Positions 45,790 through 57,815 of a DNA stretch of 64,000 bases are shown piece after piece. This DNA comes from Paraescarpia echinospica. Lineage: Eukaryota > Annelida > Polychaeta > Sabellida > Siboglinidae. The notes under the pieces were generated by a model. That model was not told the origin of the DNA and did not search any database. It saw only the letters and a program-made list of their open reading frames with translations. Both the position numbers and the translations under genes were made by a program. The stretch covers positions 44,396,880 through 44,460,879 of the forward strand of contig CM034533.1 in assembly GCA_020002185.1 (NCBI GenBank), given 5' to 3'. The number at the start of each line of letters is the position of its first letter. Positions within the stretch are counted from its first letter, which is position 1.

Positions 45790-46969
45790 TATTAGGAAAA
45801 CCTACACACAAAGAACCACGCTAACTAAGGCCTAAATCCCGAAATTAAACATAGCACATCCATAACCAAAAAGGAATAATTGACCATTCATTTCGCCATG
45901 TATCCTGAGTAACCTTGCGTGCATCTACATAGCGCGAAATTATATTAAAGTAAACAGTGTCAAGAACAAATGTGATGCCTGCGGTCAAAGTGAGGTTGAT
46001 AGAGCACAGGTAACTTGTTATACTTTAAAATAAATCGGCAGTCCAAACACAATGCAAACTAAGAAATTTTGCTATACATTATTCTGTTAACATTTATATT
46101 TTGAACGAATTCCCCAGAATGCCATATACGCATGCGCAGTAGTGTAAATTGGCGCTCTCCAAACAAACATCCGCAATGAAACATGTTAACCCAGAATGAA
46201 GAGTATAGATATGCCTACCCAAAATGAACCACGTTGACACTACGCGAAGCGAAGGAGCTAGTTAGCATTTGTGCTCGTGGTCGCTTGGGTAGTTCAGAGC
46301 CAGCACAAATAAAGACAATTATAGAGTATATTTACTCATGTCCTGCTTATTACACACGCGTGACTTTTGTTGCGGAACATCAACAGCTCGTAACAAAGTT
46401 CGCATTGACCATTGATTCATGACGACATATAAATGTTACATTGTGGTAACGAATACCATAAAAATAAATACATACACTTTAATGGGAACACACCACAGAG
46501 AAGGCAACGTATCGTTTTATATATTGTAAAATCTACCAAGGGATAACATTTCTAGGGAAGAGACTGGAAAGCAGTTTAGCTAATGAGGAAGATTAGTAAG
46601 AAGCCGGGTGATGTGGGCAGGTCATTTGGTGAGAATGGAGACAGGCAAACTATCAAAGAGAGCAGAGACGGAGAAAGACCAAGGCCGCAGGAAAATGGGA
46701 AGACCACAGCTGAGAATGGATAACTGCGTGAAGAAGGATTTGAACAAGTATGAGGATGATGAAAGGCGTAGTAGTAAGTCGGCTGCTAATGGGAAGTAGT
46801 GGATAGCAAATAACAACAGCTGCACAATAGTACAGGAACTAATGTTAGAGCGGCTAGACCTTAGTCATGTACGAAGAAGAACATATCTAGAGCATAGATA
46901 CTGTGAAATGCAACATGATAGTATTTAAATAGTTAATTAAACATGACGGTGATTTCGTGCATCACTAAC
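45790..46969. other. F-box gene intron and embedded LINE fragment (left copy)
   Basis: Mostly AT-rich non-coding sequence. At about 46570-46799 (+) it carries a decayed RT C-terminus: WAGHLVRMETGKLSKRAE, then GRRKMGRPQLRMDNCVKKDL. Confidence 0.6.
46570..46799 (+). mobile_element. Decayed LINE RT C-terminal fragment (left copy)
   Basis: WAGHLVRM...GRP-LR-DNCVKKDL is a common end of non-LTR retrotransposon ORF2. Truncated at the 5' side. Confidence 0.7.
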
Positions 46970-47071
46970 CTGACCATTCGGCGTCTCTTCTTGCTTCGCT
47001 TCAATAATCCCTTGTTTAGTGACGCGTGCATGTAACCATGGTGATCGATTCCCAGACGCAAGTTAGGCTCA
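46970..47071 (-). CDS. F-box protein, upstream exon (left copy)
   Basis: 102 bp, acceptor TTGCAG, donor GTCAG|GTTAGT, phase 2-2. It encodes EPNLRLGIDHHGYMHASLNK and a strongly basic run KRSKKRRRMVR, possibly a nuclear-localisation signal. The true start is either the internal Met or lies in an unseen upstream exon. Confidence 0.6.
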
Positions 47072-47154
47072 CTGCAACAAGAAAACTTAGCAGAATCAGC
47101 AAGGAAGAGCCCATTCGTTTATGCTGGTGCACGTTTATGTACATTCATGCGAAA

Positions 47155-47520
47155 CTAAAGAGCACAATAGTGTAGTGGTTAGCACATCCGCCTGGCACGC
47201 CAGCGCTCTAACTCAAAATCCAGACCGGGCAGGATGTATATTTGGTGTGAAAACCTGGCTCCCAACACTGGGGCATTAATGTCGATCCCTTCTCAATTTG
47301 GGACGTAAACGAACCACTGAGGACAACAAGATCACTGGCAGTAACCACCCCCAGTGCCAGCAAAGAAAGGTCGGTTTGGCGATAATGTTCTGGAAAACGT
47401 TGACTAGTTGAATAAGGTCTCATAAGATCATAACATTGGAACCACGATATATACGGACTAGTCAGTTAATAGAACGTTGCCGAGCGCTGGAAACAACTAG
47501 AACTAGAATAGAATAAACAA
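47155..47520 (+). repeat. tRNA-derived SINE (left copy)
   Basis: The head GTGTAGTGGTTAGCACATCC, then GCCTGGCACGCCAGCGCTC, looks like a tRNA D-arm plus anticodon stem. The B-box is degenerate (CTCAAAATCC). The body ends GGAAACAACTAGAACTAGA plus AATAAA. Copies at 57450-57815, a head at 63945-64000, and a tail at 38190-38245. Confidence 0.7.
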
Positions 47521-48835
47521 TGACGTATTAACTCTCAGTCCCTAACTATAGAATATGATATACGTTTTAAATTGTTACAAGTACACACATGTAACGCGTT
47601 CTATTTCATGCAGATATGCGGTTGTGGGTTCGTAACTACAGGGGCGATAGCGTCGACCAGAAGTAATTTTTTTGACATAACGACGCGTTCATCCGGTGCA
47701 AGTGACCTTTCCAAAAAAGTGACAGACGACAATTTAATTAAATGCACCTTTGACTTTCTCGATTGCGCCCGATGCGGTAGGTGCGGAAAAAGGTTGTTAT
47801 TACATTTCTAAATCAAGTCAAGCCCCTCGTATGTTATATTGGGAGGTCTGTTTTTACCTCCAGTTGCACGTATCCCTAAAATCCAAGATCGAAGTCTGAG
47901 CCGTATCTTCAGATCCTGTCGGCTATGACATCACAAGACGAGGGGAAGGGGGTTGTTTGAGATTTTTCGCGATGACACATTTTTGCCACAGTTTCACTCA
48001 AATCTATGATGCCGTTGGACCTGACATTGAAAAACGGGGGGCGTTGCTTCCTGTTCGTTTTGTTCTAACACATTTCAAAACCAGCGGAACTTTTCTTTCA
48101 AGCGGAACTCCTTAATCTAAGCGGGGGGAGGGTTGGAATGCACCAGTTGCACCCCAGCATACGGTCCTGTAGATCACTACATATATGCAATGAGGAATAT
48201 CGAAATTGTTTTTTAATCCGTGCGCTGGCGCACTGGTACTAACACAACGGGAGAGAATCAGACCAAGTACGAACCATTCCATTTCGCGGTACCCCATTGG
48301 CAGCGCAGATAACCGACTGACATTGACAGCAGCAATACACAATAGCGTCGAATTTGCTAAAAAAATCCATAATAAATAACACGACACTGTCATATTCACA
48401 CCGCTGTAACTGCCCTCGACGGCTGGCGGAGTAGAACAAATAATCGTCTACGTCATTGTCCGGTTTGTTGTGCTACCCCGAAACCCCCTCAAATATACTG
48501 AGGTGCCAGGTTATATCGCCTAGAAAGCGATAAATCTGCCGATTTTCATGATGTGATGAGGATCTGATGTCACGAGCCGCGCGCTGCAGTTGCAATGGAG
48601 AGTGCGTGCATGAAAGGGAATCGCTCCATGGCCGAGTAATTTTAGGATACATTTACTTATTGTTTATGCATTTTAACGTAGAATGTTGGTTAGACAGTAT
48701 AATTGCATTCAATATTAGTGTAATATCCTGCGTATTATGTTAAACGAATTAAGAACCGCTCTTTTTTTTATAAATGTTATATGCGGCCTATAGCCACCAG
48801 TACTGGAGTGTATTCGTCAGTGGTATCCGATTAAC
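47521..48835. other. Intergenic region; possible small Cys-rich exon
   Basis: 47612-47780 (+) has an acceptor-like TTCATGCAG, an open Cys-rich frame (QICGCGFVTTG, FDFLDCARC) and a donor-like GCG|GTAGGT, but no partner exons. Otherwise nothing recognised. Confidence 0.25.
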
Positions 48836-48839
48836 CACT

Positions 48840-50115
48840 AAATATAACAGGTTTAACAAGATTTAACAATATTGCCACTCAGAGAATTAACTCTAGGTGG
48901 CAGGTGGACAAGGAAGCCCTTTGGCTTATCGAGAGTCCGACCCTTTTATCTATGTGTATCCAGCCCTTCTGAGGTATGTGTCGATTTTATTTTTAAACAT
49001 ATTCACGCTACTAGCACCCACACAATCAGCAGATAATCTGTTCCATTCATTTACAGTCCTTTGTGAAAATGAAAACTTTCTTATATCTAATCTACTCTGC
49101 TCCTTTGCTAATGTAACTTCATGTCCTCTAGTCCTTCTATCTTTCTTAATTGAAAAAAATATATTTCTATCAATATTTTCATAACCATTCAATATCTTTA
49201 ACACTTCTATCTGATCTCCTCTCAATCTCCTGGTCTCTAGTGTTGTTAAACCGCATTTTTTTAGGCGTATTTCGTAACTAAGATCCCTCAGTTTTTGTAT
49301 CATTTTAGTTGCTCTCCTCTGTACTCTTTCTAGCATATCTATGTCCTTCCTGCGATATGGCCTCCACGCTTGAATACAATATTCTAAATGAGGACTAACT
49401 ATTGTTTTGTACAGCGGTATTATTAGTTCTTTTTCCTTATGCGTTATGTTTCGCCTAATTAATCCAAGGATTTGATTTCCCTTTGAAGCTGCAATTCCGC
49501 ACTGCTCTGAAACCTTCATATCAGCACTAATGGTTAACCCTAAGTCCTTTTCTTTTACAGTAGTGCTTAGTACAGTACCCCCCCCATTGTATATTCTACC
49601 TCTTCGTTCCCATGTCCTGCGTGGAGGCATTTATATTTCCCAAAATTGAACAGCATTTGCCACTTTTCAGACCATTTGATCAACCTGTCAAGATCATCTT
49701 GTAAATGCTGTCTATCTCCATCACTTTTAATCCTTCTAAACACTTTTGTATCATCCGCAAATTTCAACACCTTGCTTGTTATTTCATCATCCAAATCGTT
49801 GATATATATTTTTAAGAATAATATAGGTCCTAATACTGATCCCTGTGGTACCCCACTCAATACCGATATCCAGTTTGAAGCCTCCCCATCAACTACTACA
49901 CGTTGTCTTCTGTCAATCAGCCATTGTTCTATCCAGTTTATTATACCATTTCCTATGCCATGGGCCTTTAGTTTCAGCAGTAATCTTTGATGTGGTACTT
50001 TGTCGAAAGCTTTTTGAAATCTAAGTAGACGATATCTACTGGTGATCCCTCATCTACCCACTTAGTGATGTCTTCCAAAAAACATAACATATTTGTTAAG
50101 CATGACCTCGCTTTT
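48840..50115 (-). mobile_element. CR1 retrotransposon, 3' portion (left copy)
   Basis: It carries the 3' UTR (48840-48949) and RT C-terminal half: SVLSGVPQGSVLGPILF, the FADD catalytic box, then PHLEYCIQAWRPYRRKDIDM and VNEWNRLSADCVGA. Left-copy frame breaks: an expanded C run near 49580, an inserted TTT near 49810, and a lost A near 50020. Bases 49816-50115 are repeated at 50857-51156. Confidence 0.9.
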
Positions 50116-50859
50116 GTATTATATAGGCAACGATCAAGTGATTTTTCTATTAGTTAATATCATTTTTCTTACGGTTATACCGTAGAGTCGACCCTATCAC
50201 CTTTATAGTAGTTACATGTTCTCATCCTTTGGCGTAGGTTGAACATGACAATATGTTGTAGACTGACCTACCACACAACCTGGTGTATTATTCAAATCTT
50301 AACATCCATATGCACACAGAAGATATAAGGGGATAACATAGGATGTCACGCATGGGGCCACACACACGCACGCACGCACGCACGCACGCTCCCACGCGCA
50401 CTAACGCACGCACGCACGCACGCACGCGCCCTACACACACTCACATAATTATATATATATATATACATACATTGTGTGATTATGACATTGCAATACGAAC
50501 TGTTGTATTATTGATCCTTTCATCAATAGTATATAGTATATTACATAAACATCTGTGTGTTTGTGTGTGCGTGCGTGCGTGCGTGTGCAAGTTTTTGTGT
50601 CGCACATAGCACGTAACGCGTGGCAGAAGTGCATTTGCACGCTGTGTAGTTATTACCTAAATAGAATATATTAGTCCGCCGATCCAGTCGGTCGAGAGCT
50701 TCGTGAAGAAGAACCCCATTGTGGGGCAAGCCCAAGTTTTGCAGCTACAGTCGAACACAATGGATTTACCACTAGTAATGCTGATTAGCCAATGATATAA
50801 GGCGCTGTCCAGAGTGCAGCCATTGTGGGGCAAGCCCAAGTTTTGCAGCTACAGTCGAA
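50114..50859 (-). repeat. Captured 3' fragment of the F-box gene inside CR1 (left copy)
   Basis: Near-identical to 44336-45051 (3' flank and C-terminal coding part of the F-box gene), followed by a second copy of 44947-44979. Junctions sit on short shared sequence (CTTTT; CATTGTG; GAA). It contains an F-box C-terminus frame (HWLISITSGKSIVFDCSCK to GGLIYSI), but no F-box. Confidence 0.9.
50343..50460. repeat. (CACG)n microsatellite in captured fragment; also 44585, 54886, 60650
   Basis: CACGCACGCA tracts of slightly different length in each of the four copies of the F-box 3' flank (44585-44675, 50363-50440, 54886-54960, 60655-60730). The two original copies share CACAAACGCACG; the two captured copies share the longer CACG run. 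Confidence 0.85.
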
Positions 50860-52902
50860 TAATATAGGTCCTAATACTGATCCCTGTGGTACCCCACTCA
50901 ATACCGATTTCCAGTTTGAAGCCTCCCCATCAACTACTACACGTTGTCTTCTGTCAATCAGCCATTGTTCTATCCAGTTTATTATACCATTTTCTATGCC
51001 ATGGGCCTTTAGTTTCAGCAGTAATCTTTGATGTGGTACTTTGTCGAAAGCTTTTTGAAAATCTAAGTAGACGATATCTACTGGTGATCCCTCATCTACC
51101 CACTTAGTGATGTCTTCCAAAAAACATAACATATTTGTTAAGCATGACCTCGCTTTAAAAAAACCATGTTGAGATGGGTTGATCAAGTTTTGTTTAACAA
51201 GAAAATCCACCATGTGATCTTTAATTAATCTTTGTAATAATTTGCAAATCACTGATGTTAAACTCACTGGTCTATAGTTCTCTGACTTGTTTCTCGAACC
51301 TTTTTTAAATAACGGTATAATGTTTGCCTCTTTCCATTCTAAAGGAACCACTCCCTCTTCTAATGACAAATTGAAAACTGTTGCAAGCGGTACGCTAATT
51401 TGTTCTACAATTTCCAATAGTAGTTTGGGTGGAATACCATCCACTCCAGGTGATTTATTATCCTTCATAGCCCTTATTTTCTTAGCTACCATTTCTGGGG
51501 TTACAATTAATTGTCCTAAATAGTCTGAATCTGCCCCCTTGAACTTAGCCTCTGGTACTGGCAGTGAACTAATATCCTCTCTGGTAAACACTGAACTAAA
51601 GTACTCATTCAGGTCTTCTGCCATTAAGAATCCCTCTGATATTATATTTCCAGCATTATCTTCTAGAGGACCGACCTTATCTTGAACTTTCTGTTTGCTT
51701 CGAACATATGCATAAAAACTCTTGCTGTCATGTTTTATATTACTAGCTAATTGTTGTTCATAGCTTCTCTTTGAATTTCTAATTTCAGCTGTAGCTTGGT
51801 TAAGTGCTTCTTTATAACTGTTGTAGTCTTCATCATTTCCAGTACATCTATATGACTTCCACATCATTTTTTTATACTTAATTTTTCTAATGGCTTCTTT
51901 CGATAAGTGTTTCTTTTTGGACCGTTTCCCTTGTTTTTTGAAGGGTACAAATTTGTCGACTATGCACTTAATTTCACTGTTTAATATATTCCAGCATTCT
52001 GTTGCTGTCTTATTTTGCAGTGTGTTATTCCAGTCTATCTTTGCTAAATATTTTCTCATGTCCTTATACCTTCCTTTGTGGAAATTTCTCCTATACTGCT
52101 TTTTACTATTCCTTTCTGATTTTACTTTGATGGTAAAATGTATCTGGTTGTGATCGCTACTTCCCAGTGGCTCACGTATCTTGACATTGTCAACTAATTC
52201 ATTCGGTGAGGACAAAACTATGTCTAACACATTCTCACCCCTGGTTGGTTCTAGCACATGTTGAGAAAGGAATGTATCTTGAACTAAAACTAAAAACTTG
52301 TGGTCCTCACTCCCCATACTCTGTAGAGATTTCCATTGTATATGCCCGTGGTTAAAATCCCCCATAATAACACAGTCCCGTTTGCTTACTTCCCTTATAG
52401 CGTTTTGTATTTTTTCATTCTCTTCTATGCTTATGTTTGGACTTCGATAAACTAACCCAACTGTTAACGTTGAGTTTCCTGTAACTATGTTACACATGTT
52501 ACACCAAACAGCTTCTTCGCAATCTGCTTCTCTTTCTAATTTTATTTCATAAGCCTGAATAGATTCTTTAATATATAAAATAACTCCACCTCCCCTTCTT
52601 CCTATTCTATCTTTCCTAAACATTACATATCCTGTCAGTCCCAATTCGGCAACTGATATATCGGTGGTTGCCCATGATTCGGTTATACCTATTATGTGAG
52701 GGACAATATCTTCTACCATAATGTTTAGTTCATATCTTTTCTTTACTATACTCCTTGCATTTAAACAAACACATTTATACCCAGCTTCAGAACAGTTTTC
52801 CACACTGTTATTTGCTGATTCGTTTGTGCTGTCTTTATCTATGCCTGCATTTTCAGGCTTTTCTGTGAGTCCCCCCTGCAAATCTACTTTAAATAGATGC
52901 AA
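50785..52902 (-). pseudogene. CR1 ORF2 5' part fused to F-box fragment (705-codon frame, left copy)
   Basis: Order: short N-terminal region, APE endonuclease (LNARSIVKK, RRGGGVILYIKE, MGDFNHGHIQWKS, GSSDHNQIHF), linker, and RT fingers and palm (GVDGIPPKLL, YLDFQKAFDKVPH, GVPQGSVLGPILF). The frame then runs into captured F-box sequence (DCSCKTWACPTM) and stops. The FADD box is missing from this half, so the RT is dead. Confidence 0.9.
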
Positions 52903-53104
52903 CCTGTCCCACTGTCAACATATCGCAGCAGATTCTCTGAGAATACTGCTGCCCCCTTTCCACTTAGATGGAGGCCATCTCTCATGTACATACACTTGTG
53001 TCTTCTCTCCCAACAAAGTACCCCCATAAATCTAGGAATCCCACGCCCTCTTCCTCACACATCTGCTCAACTAGTGCGTTGATCGCCATCCTCTTACAGT
53101 TTCT
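50857..53104 (-). mobile_element. CR1 retrotransposon, 5' portion (left copy), cut by gap
   Basis: It contains ORF2 5' part and, upstream (52903-53104), a piece of SGNH-hydrolase-like ORF1 end (RNCKRMAINALVEQMCEEEG, LDLWGYFVGRED). Known: many CR1 elements encode an SGNH/esterase domain in ORF1. It ends at the assembly gap. Confidence 0.85.
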
Positions 53105-54104
53105 NNNNNNNNNNNNNNNNNNNNNNNNNNNNNNNNNNNNNNNNNNNNNNNNNNNNNNNNNNNNNNNNNNNNNNNNNNNNNNNNNNNNNNNNNNNNNNNN
53201 NNNNNNNNNNNNNNNNNNNNNNNNNNNNNNNNNNNNNNNNNNNNNNNNNNNNNNNNNNNNNNNNNNNNNNNNNNNNNNNNNNNNNNNNNNNNNNNNNNNN
53301 NNNNNNNNNNNNNNNNNNNNNNNNNNNNNNNNNNNNNNNNNNNNNNNNNNNNNNNNNNNNNNNNNNNNNNNNNNNNNNNNNNNNNNNNNNNNNNNNNNNN
53401 NNNNNNNNNNNNNNNNNNNNNNNNNNNNNNNNNNNNNNNNNNNNNNNNNNNNNNNNNNNNNNNNNNNNNNNNNNNNNNNNNNNNNNNNNNNNNNNNNNNN
53501 NNNNNNNNNNNNNNNNNNNNNNNNNNNNNNNNNNNNNNNNNNNNNNNNNNNNNNNNNNNNNNNNNNNNNNNNNNNNNNNNNNNNNNNNNNNNNNNNNNNN
53601 NNNNNNNNNNNNNNNNNNNNNNNNNNNNNNNNNNNNNNNNNNNNNNNNNNNNNNNNNNNNNNNNNNNNNNNNNNNNNNNNNNNNNNNNNNNNNNNNNNNN
53701 NNNNNNNNNNNNNNNNNNNNNNNNNNNNNNNNNNNNNNNNNNNNNNNNNNNNNNNNNNNNNNNNNNNNNNNNNNNNNNNNNNNNNNNNNNNNNNNNNNNN
53801 NNNNNNNNNNNNNNNNNNNNNNNNNNNNNNNNNNNNNNNNNNNNNNNNNNNNNNNNNNNNNNNNNNNNNNNNNNNNNNNNNNNNNNNNNNNNNNNNNNNN
53901 NNNNNNNNNNNNNNNNNNNNNNNNNNNNNNNNNNNNNNNNNNNNNNNNNNNNNNNNNNNNNNNNNNNNNNNNNNNNNNNNNNNNNNNNNNNNNNNNNNNN
54001 NNNNNNNNNNNNNNNNNNNNNNNNNNNNNNNNNNNNNNNNNNNNNNNNNNNNNNNNNNNNNNNNNNNNNNNNNNNNNNNNNNNNNNNNNNNNNNNNNNNN
54101 NNNN
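53105..54104. other. Assembly gap, exactly 1000 N
   Basis: All N. The round length marks a gap of unknown true size joining two contigs. ORFs spanning it are meaningless. Confidence 1.
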
Positions 54105-54471
54105 CAATTGTTGTTACAAGTAACATACAGTACTGCAATTGTTGTTACAAGTAACATACAGTACTGCAATTGTTGTTACAAGTAACATACAGTACTGCAA
54201 TTGTTGTTATAAGTAACATACAGTACTGCAATTGTTGTTACAAGTAACATACAGTACTGCAATTGTTGTTATAAGTAACATACAGTACTGCAATTGTTGT
54301 TACAAGTAACATACAGTACTGCAATTGTTGTTACAAGTAACATACAGTACTGCAATTGTTGTTATAAGTAACATACAGTAGTGCAATTGTTGTTACAAAT
54401 AACATACAGTACTGCAATTATTGTTATAAGTAACATACAGTAGTGCAATTATTGTTACAAGTAACATATAA
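54105..54471. repeat. 31-bp minisatellite, right copy, ~12 units visible
   Basis: Same unit as 43318-44176, beginning right at the gap edge, so its true length is unknown. Confidence 0.97.
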
Positions 54472-55175
54472 CTTACCCAGCCTATGGGTAACATTGGCAT
54501 TACGTTATAGTTCCACTGTAGAGGGATGTATTCAATATACAGTGAAATATAACATATACCGAAAACAACATTATTATCCCTTCATTAAACATATTGAGAG
54601 TAGTATTACCTGTTTATATCACAGTCATCTTTTGTTGTATTATATAGGCAACGATCAAGTGATTTTTCTATTAGTTAATATCATTTTTCTTACGGTTATA
54701 CCGTAGAGTCGACCCTATCACCTTTATAGTAGTTACACGTTCTCATCCTTTGGCGTAGGTTGAACATGACAATATGTTGTAGACTGACCTACCACACAAC
54801 CTGGTGTATTATTCAAATCTTAACTTCCATATGCACACAGAAGATATAAGGGGATAACATAGGATGTCACGCATGGGGCCACACACACGCACGCACGAAC
54901 GCACGCTCCCACGCGCACTCACAAACGCACGCACGCACGTATGCACGCGCCCTACACACACTCACATAATTATATACATATATACATACATTGTGTGATT
55001 ATGACATTGCAATACGAACTGTTGTATTATTGATCCTTTCATCAATAGTATATAGTATATTACATAAACATCTGTGTGTGCGTGTGTGCGTGTGTGCGTG
55101 CGTGTGCAAGTTTTTGTGTCGCACATAGCACGTAACGCGTGGCAGAAGTGCATTTGCACGCTGTGTAGTTATTAC

Positions 55176-55977
55176 CTAAATAGAATATATTAGTCCGCCG
55201 ATCCAGTCGGTCGAGAGCTTCGTGAAGAAGAACCCCATTGTGGGGCAAGCCCAAGTTTTGCAGCTACAGTCGAACACAATGGATTTACCACTAGTAATGC
55301 TGATTAGCCAATGATATAAGGCGCTGTCCAGAGTGCAGCCATTGTGCCGTTTTGTCAAGATGCCGTAGTAGCAGAATAACTCTTGCTTCGTTAGTTCTTT
55401 AGAAGCGCTGTGAGTGTGAATATTGGCCGTGTTCACATGGAATATTTGGAGTACCTCTTTCGGCAACGGCAGGCGGTCACGTGTCCAGTTCAACATACAC
55501 ACTTCAACGCGATTGGACAGGTGCGAATCTCGTATTTTCTCGCGAACTCTCGAAAGCCACGAGACGGCCTGCAGAAAAGCGTGGTAAACGTCAATGTTTC
55601 CCTCGGGGTGCGGGGCGTCTGACGGAAGCACTATCCCACATTTCCACTGGATGGGAAAATGCGTAAAAACACAACCGACGTCAACGTCATTGCTTGGCGC
55701 AGTATCCGATTCTGATTTGACCTCCCATCGACTCAACACTGGGCCGACACCGGATCCAATGATCGGGTCTGTGTCGAAATGGCTTCGCAAGTAGAATCGC
55801 AGGAACCAGCATGTGTCGATGAGACTGCGCCATTCCTTGCACACGAGCATGCAGCTGGCGAGGTCGGGAAGAGATAGGTGCACGAAGATTCGGGCACACA
55901 CTTGGAAGGGCAGAGCCAGAGTCTCGACGTCCGGGGTGTCGTATCGGGGAGTCTCGGCCGGCGAGGTGGACATCGAC
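55176..55977 (-). CDS. F-box protein, terminal exon (right copy)
   Basis: Same 300-aa open frame as the left copy at an offset of 10295; the predicted protein is identical across the exon. F-box at LALPFQVCARIFVHLSLPDL. Acceptor at 55978-55979 joins exon 57265-57366. It may be the other allele of the same gene. Confidence 0.72.
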
Positions 55978-56864
55978 CTAGGAATAACAACAGTCATTGT
56001 CAACGTACGACATACTACCCTTACATAACCAGCCATACAGGAATAAGACAGATCAGTAACGAATAATGTTACACACATAACGTTTATTAGGAAAACCTAC
56101 ACACAAAGAACCACGCTAACTAAGGCCTAAATCCCGAAATTAAACATAGCACATCCATAACCAAAAAGGAATAATTGACCATTCATTTCGCCATGTATCC
56201 TGAGTAACCTTGCGTGCATCTACATAGCGCGAAATTATATTAAAGTAAACAGTGTCAAGAACAAATGTGATGCCTGCGGTCAAAGTGAGGTTGATAGAGC
56301 ACAGGTAACTTGTTATACTTTAAAATAAATCGGCAGTCCAAACACAATGCAAACTAAGAAATTTTGCTATACATTATTCTGTTAACATTTATATTTTGAA
56401 CGAATTCCCCAGAATGCCATATACGCATGCGCAGTAGTGTAAATTGGCGCTCTCCAAACAAACATCCGCAATGAAACATGTTAACCCAGAATGAAGAGTA
56501 TAGATATGCCTACCCAAAATGAACCACGTTGACACTACGCGAAGCGAAGGAGCTAGTTAGCATTTGTGCTCGTGGTCGCTTGGGTAGTTCAGAGCCAGCA
56601 CAAATAAAGACAATTATAGAGTATATTTACTCATGTCCTGCTTATTACACACGCGTGACTTTTGTTGCGGAACATCAACAGCTCGTAACAAAGTTCGCAT
56701 TGACCATTGATTCATGACGACATATAAATGTTACATTGTGGTAACGAATACCATAAAAATAAATACATACACTTTAATGGGAACACACCACAGAGAAGGC
56801 AACGTATCGTTTTATATATTGTAAAATCTACCAAGGGATAACATTTCTAGGGAAGAGACTGGAA

Positions 56865-57094
56865 AGCAGTTTAGCTAATGAGGAAGATTAGTAAGAAGCC
56901 GGGTGATGTGGGCAGGTCATTTGGTGAGAATGGAGACAGGCAAACTATCAAAGAGAGCAGAGACGGAGAAAGACCAAGGCCGCAGGAAAATGGGAAGACC
57001 ACAGCTGAGAATGGATAACTGCGTGAAGAAGGATTTGAACAAGTATGAGGATGATGAAAGGCGTAGTAGTAAGTCGGCTGCTAATGGGAAGTAG
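56865..57094 (+). mobile_element. Decayed LINE RT C-terminal fragment (right copy)
   Basis: Copy of 46570-46799 with the same GRPQLRMDNCVKKDL block. Confidence 0.7.
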
Positions 57095-57264
57095 TGGATA
57101 GCAAATAACAACAGCTGCACAATAGTACAGGAACTAATGTTAGAGCGGCTAGACCTTAGTCATGTACGAAGAAGAACATATCTAGAGCATAGATACTGTG
57201 AAATGCAACATGATAGTATTTAAATAGTTAATTAAACATGACGGTGATTTCGTGCATCACTAAC

Positions 57265-57366
57265 CTGACCATTCGGCGTCTCTTCTTGCTTCGCTTCAAT
57301 AATCCCTTGTTTAGTGACGCGTGCATGTAACCATGGTGATCGATTCCCAGACGCAAGTTAGGCTCA
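57265..57366 (-). CDS. F-box protein, upstream exon (right copy)
   Basis: Identical to 46970-47071: same acceptor, donor, phase and basic KRSKKRRRMVR run. Confidence 0.58.
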
Positions 57367-57449
57367 CTGCAACAAGAAAACTTAGCAGAATCAGCAAGGA
57401 AGAGCCCATTCGTTTATGCTGGTGCACGTTTATGTACATTCATGCGAAA

Positions 57450-57815
57450 CTAAAGAGCACAATAGTGTAGTGGTTAGCACATCCGCCTGGCACGCCAGCG
57501 CTCTAACTCAAAATCCAGACCGGGCAGGATGTATATTTGGTGTGAAAACCTGGCTCCCAACACTGGGGCATTAATGTCGATCCCTTCTCAATTTGGGACG
57601 TAAACGAACCACTGAGGACAACAAGATCACTGGCAGTAACCACCCCCAGTGCCAGCAAAGAAAGGTCGGTTTGGCGATAATGTTCTGGAAAACGTTGACT
57701 AGTTGAATAAGGTCTCATAAGATCATAACATTGGAACCACGATATATACGGACTAGTCAGTTAATAGAACGTTGCCGAGCGCTGGAAACAACTAGAACTA
57801 GAATAGAATAAACAA
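57450..57815 (+). repeat. tRNA-derived SINE (right copy)
   Basis: Copy of 47155-47520 within the duplicated block. Confidence 0.7.

Noticed and set aside
48112..48399. 95-aa ORF (MNMTVSCYLLWIFLANS...) on - strand, duplicated at 58407
   Set aside because: Possible signal-like start but no splice context or family; duplication is explained by the block duplication.
52968..54185. ORFs of ~340-405 aa over the N run
   Set aside because: Almost entirely N; artefact of the gap.
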